From Voacanga thouarsii (Eukaryota > Streptophyta > Magnoliopsida > Gentianales > Apocynaceae), in NCBI GenBank assembly GCA_026120185.1, contig JANUWF010001101.1, positions 1,178,001 through 1,242,000 on the forward strand: a stretch of DNA of 64,000 nucleotides, read 5' to 3'. The position numbers were made by a program, and so were the translations under genes. Positions 43,694 to 53,964 of this stretch are shown in pieces (position 1 is the first letter of the stretch; the number at the start of each line of letters is the position of its first letter). Below the pieces are notes generated by a model. The model saw only the letters and a list, made by a program, of their open reading frames with translations. It was not told the DNA's origin and did no database searches.

Positions 43694-45105
43694 TAATGCA
43701 TAAATTTTGAGTGTATAAAAATCATTATATTTAAATCCATCATTTAGTCAAGTTTTAATTAAAAAATTAATCTCAAAATACACATACTAGCAAGTATACT
43801 CATCGCAAGCATAGTATACGGAATTAACGAGTATCGATCCTCAAATGAACAAGTACACACTAATTACTTTTCATTCATTATTTAACCGACCTAATAAAGT
43901 GATACGATAATAAAAGAAAAATAAATAAAAATATATACAACTCAAATATGTGAAAATATGCAATTTAGACAAAGGCTTTTGAAAACATGAAAATGAATTA
44001 CTTAGGACATATCACAATCAATTATCATTTTAGCCTCATGAATGATTTAATATAGACCTACTTCGTTCGCAATCCATGGAATCGCTATCTTCTAGTTGAA
44101 TTAGTGAATATATTTTGTCTCAATCAATTTATCCAAAAGATGCATTAAAATCAATCATCATATAAATCTCTATATTCTAAGTGATTTAAAACATGAAATT
44201 AGTCAATGAATCCATATTTTGGCAATAATCTACTAACCTTTGATTACCTAAGTTCTTGGAAATTAACCCATTTTTTAAGCAAAGTTAAGAGATAACAAAT
44301 ATAAAATTAATTAATTGAAGTCATTATCAACCCCCTTTTCAAGCAAGTTAAAAACAAAAATCAATCAATCAACTCCATACGAAAAATAAATAATCAAATC
44401 CCAATATAAATAATGAATTAATGAAAAAGACTAAATTAACATAAGAAATCATAAATCCCAAAAATAATATCAAATTACAACGGAAACATTAATTACATTA
44501 TTATTTCAAAAAAAGAAAACAAAGGTAAAGGAAAGAATTCATAGATAAGCCTTATTTCTTCTCTTTGGAAACCTTCTTGAATAATGTTCATTGAATAGTG
44601 AATCTCTCATTCTTTGAGTGATTAGAAGTTTAGATCCTTAGATTCACTACTTTCTCTTGTGTTTTTCTTATTTAAATAAGTTTTTTTTAATGCCAAAATT
44701 TGTTGCTTGAGAAGTTTTGGCCAAGTAGGATTCGAAAAATACCAAAATCCTTTGAAAGATACCAAATTCATGCACAAAATCGTGTGTTCCAACCGGACCT
44801 GGCGCTAGGTCCCTTCGACCCTCCTAGCACCAGGTGTATTCTATTTTGCTCTTGAACTTATGCTCTATTTTCTCTATTTTCTAGATTGGACCTGGCGCCT
44901 AGTGCATATCCAGACCAGGCGCTAGGTGCAAGCTGGAAATTTTCACTTTTTTCTCAAAATCCACTCAATTCTACATAAATTTACCAAAAACACTTTTCAC
45001 AAATAAAATGTTAAATAGGAAGGAATATGCCTAGTTATTACAATAAAAGTATCTCAAATTAGCCCCAAATAGATAGAAAAATAGTGATGAATTCAACCCC
45101 TATCA
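43694..45105 (-). repeat. 5' LTR of E1 (1.41 kb)
   Basis: It runs from TAATGCATAAATTTTGAG (originally TGATGCAT) to CCCCTATCA and pairs with the split LTR 11459-23635. GC-rich palindromes at 44794-44932 include GGACCTGGCGCTAGGTCC. It carries the U5 block GAGTATCGATCCTCAAATGA at about 43828. Confidence 0.87.
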
Positions 45106-46255
45106 ATGATACTAGAAGGAAATTTAATATGTTTAGCTATAGAAGATTACGATGCCATCTTGGGAATAGATTGGTTATCCCAACACTATGCCAAGATTGA
45201 TTGTAGACATAAGGTGGTGCAATTTCATAAACCTGGGAAATCGATGCTGAAATTTGTAGGAGAGACTGAAAAGAAAAATAATTCTCTGATATCAGGAATT
45301 AAAGCCCGAAAGTTGATTGGGAAAGGGAATAATGGATATTTGGCTTATGTTATGAATAAGCCAGGAGACACAAAGAAACCAGAGGATATACCAGTGGCGT
45401 GTGAATATTTGGATGTTTTCCTGGTAGAATTGAAGGAGTTACCACTGGAAAAGGAAATAGAATTCTCTATTGATTTAATGCTAACTCCAGAACCCATTTC
45501 AAGGATTCCCTATAGAATGACACTGATAGAGTTGAAGGATCTTAAGAAACAATTGCAAGAATTCCTGGAGAAAGGATTTATAAGACCTAGTATCTCTCCA
45601 TAGGGAGTATCTGTGTTATTTGTTAAAAAGAAAGATAGATCATTTTGGATATGTATAGATTACCGATGGTTAAATGTAGTGACAATAAAGAACAAATATC
45701 TATTGTTTATGGTTGACGAACTGTATGATTAGTTATAAGGAGTAGGCTTCTAAGTTAGATTTGCAGCAAAGATATTATCCGAGAGGAAGATATTCTAAAA
45801 ACTGCATTTAATACATGATATAGACATTTTGAGTTTATAGTGATTCAGTTTGGTGTTACTAATGCTCCCGCTGCATTTAAGGATTTGATGCAGCGAGTAT
45901 TTCAACCATACCTTGATAGCTTTGTTGTTATCTTCATAGATGATATTTTGGTGTATTCTACAAATCCCCAAGACCACAAGGTGCATCTCTGAAAATTATT
46001 AGAAATGCTATGAGAAGCCAAGTTATATCCCAAATTCTGTAAATGTGAATTTTGGCCATATGAGGTAGCATTCTTAGGGCATGTAATATCTAAGGAGGGA
46101 ATTATAGTAGACCCTGTGAAGGTCGAGGTAATGAAGAACTAGAAGTGCCATAAGAACTCAACAGAGGTACAAATTTTTCTGGGATTGGTAGGGTACTATA
46201 GAAGATTTATTGAAGGATTTTCTAAGATTGCTTCACCTTTGGCTTGGTTCACTGT
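45106..46255 (+). pseudogene. Gypsy-A protease end and reverse transcriptase
   Basis: The frame is open to 45603: MILEGNLICLAIEDYDA, ILGIDWLSQHYAKIDC (end of protease), a linker, then the RT start with PISRIPYRM, LKKQLQEFLEKGFIRPSISP. After a stop in place of Trp the RT goes on to 46255 with stops and shifts: [29 protein letters not shown], the catalytic FIDDILVYS with both Asp kept, [11 protein letters not shown] and LGLVGYYRRFIEGFSKIA. It stops at the E5 insertion; RNase H, integrase and the 3' LTR lie beyond the window. The sequence fits a chromovirus, most likely Tekay-like. Confidence 0.88.
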
Positions 46256-46590
46256 TGATGTGTGTTCGTGCACTGTGCATCCAATATGAATGTGTAAAGA
46301 AAGAAACCCAGACTCAACCAATACCAATTTACTCAAAAACACATACAAAATCTGGCAAGTATACTCATAATGCAATATAGAGTCTAGTTGGTAAGTATCG
46401 AAGTTCTTTGAGAACTGGTCAGTTACCCCTACTTCTACTTGAATTCTATTGTTCAATCAATCAAAATAGGGATTAATCTAATTAATTATTAACTACACAA
46501 GAGTACCACACTAAAGGTGGATCGCAGCCTCAAGAAGCATTTAAAAACCAAAACATAGAAAATCAATACGCAACGAAAGAACGTTATACC

Positions 46591-48113
46591 TGATAGGGCC
46601 TAAATTAATCATATATTTCATAGTTATTTGAGGCCATTTTGTGATACATTTTGTGCAATAACTGGTCATATTCCTTCATATTTGAGATTTTACCCTTGGA
46701 AAGGTATTTTGTGCATTATTTCAGATTTTAGGGGTAAAATAAGGCAAAATCATCGCTAAATAGACTAGAGGTGGCGTCGGATAGGACAAGACAGGCGGCA
46801 TTGGCCACGTGCTGCTGGCATGCACTTTGAAATGATGAAAAATCGATGAAATAGAGGCTGAACAAAACACAGCCGGTGTTAGTTGGGAGCCCAGAGGCGG
46901 CGCCGGCTGCGACCTAGGAGAACTTGGCACAAAAATCGAAAAAAATTGACGAACGGACAGAGAGACAAAATGTAGCCGGTGACAGCCCTAGGCAAGACAG
47001 GCAGCACTGCTGTGCATTGGTACAGAGGCGGTGACTTGATTTTCATGTGTGTTTTTGGCAATTTTCAGAGTTTTGGTATTTTCCTACTTTTATTCGGCCA
47101 GAAACCCTAGAGGGATGAATTTAGGAGCAAAACACAAGTCAAAGGGATGAATTCAAGGAGCAAAACACAAAATCACTCAAACCAAAGGAGAATTCATCAA
47201 ATCAATGAGGATTGTATAAGAGAGTCTACGAAGGAAAAAGAAGGAGGCTTGTCTATGAGTGCTTTCTTTTAACTTTGTTTTCTTTTCTTAAACAATGATG
47301 TATTAATTGTTTTATTGTAATTTGATATTATTTTTTGTATTCATGATTTTTAGAGTTACTTTGATCTTTTGATTAATTGATTGCTATTCTTGGCATTTAA
47401 TTACTTATGCTGATTACGAGATTAATTTGTTGTTTCTTTCTATTAACTTGATTGGAAAAAAGGGTTGATGGTGGTCTCAATTCATTAATTTCATATTTAT
47501 TGTCTATTAACTTGCTTGGAAAATGGGTTAATTGCTAGGAACTGGATAATTAAAGATTAATTGATGTCTGCTAGGATATGGATTCATTAGTTAATTTCAT
47601 GTTTTAAATTTGCCAGGATATGGGGATTTAATCTAGGATTGTATTCAATGCATCTTTTGGATGAATTAGTTGAGACATGATATGTGATGCTAATTTTTCT
47701 AGAAGATAGTGATTTCATGGATTGGAAAAGAAGTGAATTTATCTTAATCCTTCATGATGCCAAGAGAATGATTAGTTATGATAATGATTGGGTACTTTAA
47801 GGTCGTGTTTGTCAAAATAATGATTTGAGTTACATAATTCTCCATCCTTGACATGTATATATTATTTTATTTTATTTTATTTTATTTTTATTTTTATTAT
47901 TTTTCACTATATTTAGTCGGTCAAACAATGAAAGAAAAGTGATTACTGCATATTTGTTCCTTGAGGATCGATACTCATTTTAAACCCTATGCTATGCTTA
48001 ATGATGAGTACGGTTGCTCATATATGTAATTTGAGATTAACGTTTTAATTTAAACTTGATTGGAAATGTTCTTATTTTCATATAATTTTTTATACCCAAA
48101 TTCGTACACATCA
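46591..48113 (+). repeat. 5' LTR of E2, lacking its TATA box
   Basis: It pairs with 52442-53890. Near 47123 it lacks 23 bp present in the partner (about 52979-53001), including the TATA-like CTTATAAATAGA. It keeps about 100 bp near 47480-47575 that the 3' LTR has lost. GC-rich motifs lie at 46770-47035, for example GAGGCGGCGCCGGCTGCG. The U5 block TTCCTTGAGGATCGATACTC lies at 47958-47977. Confidence 0.9.
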
Positions 48114-48117
48114 AGTT

Positions 48118-48138
48118 TTTGGCGCCGCTGCCGAGGAA
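48118..48138 (+). other. Primer binding site of E2
   Basis: TTTTTGGCGCCGCTGCCGAG follows the LTR by a few bases. TGGCGCCGTTGCCGGGGA is the site known from plant Athila/Tat-type gypsy elements. Only two or three bases differ. Confidence 0.85.
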
Positions 48139-48861
48139 CGATGTCATGAAAGCTTGGATTTTGTTGATTTATCCATGTAAATATATAAATATGTAAATAT
48201 GTACAATTGTTCTTTTTACAAAAAGGTGCCATATTTTGTATCTTGTGTATCTTTGTAATCTAATTTACTAACTTTGACTGATGTTTAATTAACTAATTTG
48301 TTCTTTTAATTGTGTTTCAATTGTGAATTCCATTATATAATTTTCTTCTTATCTTTTCTAGGTGTTAAGCTTGGCAAGGAATTTTTTATTTTCTTCATTT
48401 TTATTTATTTCTTCGTGAATTGAATTGCATTATTCATCACTGCTATGTGTTCATTATTTTTATTTCATTTTTCAAAAAAAAAAAAAATTGGCGCCAGTTC
48501 CTGTCACGAGAGGCACTAAAAACAAGCCAATTTGGCCATTTTTTCTTTCAAACTCTCAAACTCCCTCTCAAATTCTCTCTAACCCGCGCCAGCTCCACAT
48601 CCTAAACCTTTCAAATTTTGATTTTTCACATTCCAAACACTTCTAGAATATCAATCTATCATTCTTTTGTTGATTCTACGGATCAAAATCTTCTAAATCT
48701 TCCATTTTTCACAAAAACCCAATCTTCAATCTGCCTTCAAAGAGCTTTGATTTCTGGAAAAAGGATGCATATTTTACTTGCCCATGCATAGGAGAACATA
48801 AAGGTACATTTTTTCTTGAATTCCCACGGTTAAAATGTTGTAGATAAAATTTTCTAATTTT

Positions 48862-48898
<37 letters not shown>

Positions 48899-49446
48899 CC
48901 GAAATTTGGGATATTTAATGTTTTCTTGCATTGTGAATCAATTTGTGAGCTTAATGACATCGGATATATTATGAGTTGATAATTCTTGAGAACTTTATTC
49001 ATTCACATGATCATTAGGGAGTTTGTGTATTCGCTTAAGGGTATGATTATAGCTATTATAATGATTGAGTAATTAGTTGCACATTGGCCTTGAATTATCT
49101 TACACATGATCACTGTAATGTCATGATGATTCCATAATTCACATGATCCTGTTATGAGCATCTAGATATATTGGGATTGTTCAGTACATTTACGCTTTCT
49201 AGTGAGATATGATGCTTTTTCTTGCAGGTTGTGAGAAAATTGTGGTGGATTGATTGGAGGAGGTTGAATTGGTTATTGTGTTGGTGAAAGGTATACTTTA
49301 AGGAGTTTGGAAATTGGGGTGTGAGTTGGTTGAGAGTTGAGTATTGTATTGTGCATTTTGTTTGAAAAGGGGAGATTATATTCTTCTGAAATCTTTGAGC
49401 TTCCTAGTACTTATACTCCTATTTTTACTACTATCTTCTTCCTAAT
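48139..49446 (+). other. E2 leader
   Basis: No supportable gene. A second TTGGCGCCAGTTCCTGTCACG lies at 48488. An (AT)n microsatellite lies at 48863-48896. The short frames near 48420-48646 are shadows in T-rich DNA. Confidence 0.6.
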
Positions 49447-50643
49447 ATGTCTAGAGCATGGGGCCAATCATCCAAAATGGCTAGAGCTTCTTTTTCCTCA
49501 GCCCCTTCGTCTATAGACCCCACGTTCCTTATGCCAGCAGATTTCATTGATCCATCCTATGAGGAGTGGTACGATAGGAGGTCCTCAAATAAGATTATTG
49601 TGGAGCGTACCTTTGCACGTACCCTAGACCGTGCCCTTAAACTAGGAATGATATTTAGGAGACTTGGATGGGGACCTATAGTACAGCTTAAGGGGGATTA
49701 TTGTGCAGTGCTCATAAAAGAATTCTATGCCAACATGGTTGCAAAGGACAATAACCATCTTCCACACATTGAGACACGAGTGAAGGGAACCCCCATTTTC
49801 ATCACAAGAAACCATTTAGCCACTTTTCTCCATGTGTATAATGATGATTCTTGGCTAAGGATAGATACTAATCATCAAAAGATTCTTTCTGACCCTAATT
49901 GGAATACTATTGGAACTAGAGCTACTCTAAGGTTGCGCAAGAAAAATGCTTTCAAATCCAACGACTTCTACTCTAACAATGATCTTGATGCCAATTTTTG
50001 GGCTCTAGTATACATGTTTGCTTTTAATGTTATACCTCGACCCAGTGGATTCAATGAGACACACACTATTGATATGTACATCTTGCATAGGATGATGACC
50101 ACTCAGCCTATCCCTCTTGCCCCATTGATCATACAATCCATTAGGGATGTGGTTTATTATCGTCTCTCGACCAAAGCCTTAGTCTTTCCTCTAGTAATCA
50201 TGAAAATTCTGAGAGATTTTGGTATTAGTACTGAGGGGAAATTGACTGAGACTACCATTGAGCATGACCTGATCATGTAGCAAAGGTTGATGAGCTATGA
50301 GTACAACTATAGCCAGGAGATGAATAAATGGCTAAATTCCTATAAGGCAATGCATCCCAGATAAGTTCAGCCACCACCTGTGGAGGGGCAGCACCCACCA
50401 CCACCATCGCGAGCACGAGCCAGTAGTTCACAGTCACAACCAAGGACTGACTTTAAGACCGCGGTAATGGGACAGTTAGCTCAGCAAACGGAGATGTGGC
50501 TACACATGCGAGACTCCATTGATGATATTGCCCGGAGGCAGACTATTCAGAAGCAGCAATGGGCTCAGTGGATGCAGTGTTTTCTAGGACCGCATGGCGG
50601 TGATGGAACTTCAACACATGATAATGATGATGGGGAGGGCTGA
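49447..50643 (+). pseudogene. E2 'putative plant transposon protein' ORF (399 codons, two stops)
   Basis: The frame is open for 277 codons, meets TAG (50278-50280), reads on, meets TAA (50362-50364), then stays open to 50643. Residues about 50-260 hold the domain: FRRLGWGPIVQLKGDYC (70-86), EFYANM (92-97), ETRVKGTPIFITRNHLATFL (109-128), FWALVYMFAFNVIP (184-197), MYILHRMM and PIPLAPLIIQSIRDVVYY (221-238), then ALVFPLVIMKILRDFGIS. This matches, from memory, Pfam PF20167, found in plant retroelements and of unknown function. The tail is Pro/Ser-rich, then Gln/Trp-rich (QQWAQWMQCF), and ends in an acidic DNDDGEG. No zinc knuckle, signal peptide or membrane segment is seen. The ATG at 49447 is the first in frame after a stop-rich leader. 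Confidence 0.82.
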
Positions 50644-52441
50644 GATGATTTTTCTGCACTTGTTCCTACTTGTAACTTTCTTTTTCCTTTATATTTTCAT
50701 GACTTTTCTAGTTATTTCTTGTACTTTTCTTTTTCATACTATCTTCTTTACTTTTTCCTTATTTTTCTTTTCTAATTTTTATGCTTTGGTGTGTTTCTTT
50801 TGTGTATTTTTCTTTCTAGGTACTTCAATAATGCTCCTTTCTATTGGAATTCAACTCTTTTGTAGGAAAATGCACAATGAAATGGAAGTATTTTCTTTCT
50901 TCTCTTTTCCCCTTTATTTCTGGTCCCGTGGCAATATTTCATTACTCTATTTGTTTGGCCATTGAGGACAATGTCCAGTTTAAGTGTGAGGGAGTGGTTA
51001 GAATGGGAATTCTTCTATGCTTCATTCTTCTTGAAATTCTTTGAACCTTGGAATTCTTCTATGCTTCATTCTTCTAAAATTCTTTGAACCTTTTGAGCAA
51101 ATTTTTCAATTTTTTTTTCTGATTTTTTGAGCTTTCAAGATGTATTTTTAATGCATGTCTTTGTGCTAAATCATAGAGAATATATTCTATATCATTTGTG
51201 GCTTCTGCATGACTTTTTGTACGCACTTGGACTAAGTAGTTCTTGATCAAATGCTTTACATTGTTCTTAAACCTGTTTTTCTGCTAAAAATTATTGAGCA
51301 TTCTAAAACTTACTTGAATACCTCTCGAGGCGAAATAAGAAAGATATTCATGATTTAATTTAGGGATGATGGTAATAGGCCTTCTTTGGATAGTTTGAAC
51401 TTTCAAGCCTACCTATTTTATATTATCCCTAGTGCCTATTTTGAGCCTAAATTGTTAATTTTTTTTCTTAAAGCCGTTATCATACTTTGTCCATTACCTC
51501 TTTCTGAGAGTTTGATTTACCTTTCAAATCTTTGATTGCTCTTGATGGATAGAAGTACAAGTAGAAGAATTATGAGGGAGAATGCTTGTGTAAATGTCAT
51601 GACTTGTTGCTTTCAGTCATACATCATGCGTTGAGTTAGAATTGTGAAAGGAGGAAGGAGGAAGAAAAAGAAAGATTGAGAAAAATAAAAAACTGATAGA
51701 AAATGTTGAAAGAAAAAACTGAGAAACAAACAAAAGCAGCATTTGAAAAGAAAAGAAAAGCTAAAAGAAAAAGAAAAGAAGAGCACAGGAAGAATGTTGG
51801 TTGAGTTGGACTAAGAATTGCTGAAATTTTGATGATGTTATGCAATATGATTGATGAGTTGAGAACTATTGATGAAAAGAATGCAAGATTTGCTTGAACT
51901 GTAATATGATTGCTATACAAGGGTATGGGTTTTTGATTGGTTTGTGATAGGAGAGTAAGAAAAGTTTGGAATCTATTGGTACATTTTGTTTATCCTTTTC
52001 TTGCAAACTCTCATCTTCTTTGATATTTGATTTTCCTATATCCTTCGTTTAACAGCTACATTACAAACCTTTTAGATTTACATTACAAGCTTAAAAGTCC
52101 TACTTGACCTAAGTAGAATAATGATATGTTTCGGATTAGTGGAGAGAGTGGATGAAAAGTAAGCTTATGGAATGCATTTTTTTTTTTTTTGAATTAAATT
52201 CTTTCCAATGGTTTGAGAATGATGTTAAGTCTTGGGATGGTTCTACTAGTCATTCTTCACTTACACAAGTTTTACATTTGTTATGAAAGGTATAGTAGCA
52301 TATGTTTTGTTGTCTTGAATAAAGAAAGCATTGGAAATATTATTTTGAAATTGATTGAGTGATTTTGTGAAAACATGTGTTTTTCTACTTGTCTTTGATA
52401 CTTTGCTTAAGGGCAAGCAAAGAGCTAAGTGTGAGGGAATG
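50644..52441 (+). other. E2 3' non-coding tail and polypurine tract
   Basis: A T-rich start, a GAGGACAATGTCCAGTTTAAG motif near 50964-50984 shared with E1, a duplicated GGAATTCTTCTATGCTTCAT unit near 51006 and 51051, and AG-rich DNA at 51650-51790. The end GGCAAGCAAAGAGCTAAGTG, then TGAGGGAATG, directly before the LTR is the likely polypurine region. Hydrophobic frames at 50594-51044 reflect T-rich DNA. Confidence 0.65.
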
Positions 52442-53890
52442 TGATAGGGCTTAAATTAGTCATATATTTCCTAATTATTTGAGACCATTTTGTGATACAT
52501 TTTGTGCAATAACTAGTCATATTCCTTCATATTTGAGATTTTATCCTTGGAAAGATATTTTGTGTATTATTTCAGATTTTAGAGGTAAAATAAGACAAAA
52601 TCATCGCTAAACAGATTAGAGGCGGCATTGGCCAGGACAGGACAGGCAGTGCTGGCCACGTGCTGCTAGCATGCATTTCGAGATGATGAAAAATCAACGA
52701 AAGAGGGGTTGAACAGAACACAGTTGGTGCTGGTAGGGAGCCCAGAGGCAGTGTCAGCTGCAACTTGGAAGAACTTGGCACGAAAATTGAGAAAAATTAG
52801 CAAATGGACAAAGAGACGGAATGCAACCGGCACTGGCCCTGGGCAGGACAGGCAGCACCGGCTATGCACTGGTACAGAGGTTGTGCCTCAATTTTCATGT
52901 GCATTTTTGGCAATTTTTAGAATTTTGGTATTTTCCTACTTTTATTCGGCCAGAAATCCTAGAGGGACAAATTTAGGCACTTCTAAAGCTTATAAATAGA
53001 GGAAAAACACAAGTCAAAGGGATGAATTTAAGGAGCAAACTACAAAATCACTCAAATCAAGGAGGAATTCATCAAATCAATGAGGAATGTAGAAGAGAGT
53101 TTACAAAGGAAGAAGAATGAGGGTTGTCTATGAGTGCTTTCTTTTAACTTTATTTTCTTTTTTCGAGCAATGATATATTAATTATTTTATTATAATTTGA
53201 CATTGTTTTTTGTATTCATAATTTTTAGAGTTACTTTGATTTTTTGATTAATTGATTGCTATTCTTAGTATTTAATTACTTATGCTGATTACGAGATTAA
53301 TTTATTGTTTCTTTCTATTAACTTGCTTGGAAAAGGGGTTAATTGATGTCTGCCAAGATATGGATTCATTAGTTAATTTCATGTTTTAAAATTTTCAAGA
53401 TATGGGAATTTAATATAGGATTGTGTTTAACGCATCTTTTGGGTGAATTAGTTGAGACATGATATGTGATGCTAATTTGTCTAGAAGATAGTGATTTTAT
53501 GGATTGAAAAAGAAGTAAATCTATCTTAATCCTTCATGATGCCAGGTGAATGATTAGTTATGATAATGATTGGGTATTTTAAGGTTGTGTTTGTCAAAAT
53601 AATGGTTTGAGTTATATAATTCTCCATCCTTGACATGTATATATTATATTATTTTCTTTTCTTTTTCTTTTTATTCTTTTTCACTTTATTGAGTCGGTCA
53701 AGCATTGAAAGAAAAGTGATTATTACATACTTGTTCCTTGAGGATCGATACTCGTTTTAAACCCTATGCTATGCTTAATTATAAGTATGCTTACTTATTT
53801 GTGTAATTTGGGGTTAATGCTTTAATTTAAACTTGATTGTGAATGTACTTATTTTTATATGATTTTTTATACCTAAATTCATTCACATCA
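52442..53890 (+). repeat. 3' LTR of E2
   Basis: It keeps the TATA-like box GCTTATAAATAGA near 52988-53000, with GC-rich motifs upstream at 52620-52880. It lacks about 100 bp present in the 5' LTR. It ends TTCATTCACATCA before the TSD ATACC. Confidence 0.9.
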
Positions 53891-53964
53891 ATACCTCTGT
53901 GTCTTCTAATTTTCTTAGGCAAAACTGATAGAACTAGCGTTAACTGAATCGCTACAAGTTCACT

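Larger units (their letters stand above)
11459..45105 (-). mobile_element. E1: Athila-like Ty3/gypsy element without pol, carrying nested insertions
   Basis: The ends are TGATGCG at 11459 and CCCCTATCA at 45105, flanked by the direct repeat ATGAT at 11454-11458 and 45106-45110. Excision restores the Gypsy-A protease frame. On the minus strand the order is 5' LTR (43694-45105), degraded primer site, Athila-type Gag (42062-43403), a 1.1-kb leader-like stretch, the 'putative plant transposon protein' ORF (40880 down to 24990), a non-coding tail, polypurine tract and 3' LTR (11459-23635). No protease, RT, RNase H or integrase of its own is visible. Without nested insertions the element is about 8.2 kb. 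It would depend on an autonomous relative. Confidence 0.88.
46591..53890 (+). mobile_element. E2: 7.3-kb Athila-like element with a transposon-protein ORF and no pol
   Basis: LTRs are 46591-48113 and 52442-53890, starting TGATAGGGC and ending ACATCA. The TSD ATACC lies at 46586-46590 and 53891-53895. The order is LTR, TGGCGCC-type primer site, 1.3-kb leader, one ORF (49447-50643, two stops), 1.8-kb non-coding tail, LTR. No Gag core, protease, RT, RNase H or integrase is seen. It is thus a non-autonomous, LARD-like element that needs enzymes from a relative. It shares its ORF and tail with E1. Confidence 0.92.
46256..53964 (-). mobile_element. E5: Athila-like LTR inserted in the Gypsy-A RT, right end not in window
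   Basis: Own sequence here is 46256-46590 and 53896 to about 53964. It begins TGATGTGTG, the reverse of the ACACATCA end of E2. It carries a diverged U5 block (GGCAAGTATACTCATAATGC and GTATCGAAG). The left TSD would be ACTGT (46251-46255); the right one is not visible. Whether it is a solo LTR or the LTR of a longer element is open. Confidence 0.6.

Noticed and set aside
50594..51044. Hydrophobic, membrane-like frames after the E2 ORF
   Set aside because: They come from T-rich DNA in the element's tail and start inside the real ORF in another frame.
53926..53964. TGATAGAAC at 53926 as the left end of the Copia-B LTR
   Set aside because: Alignment with the exact end at 32545 and with 63407 favours 53965, but the second TSD is outside the window, so this is not settled.
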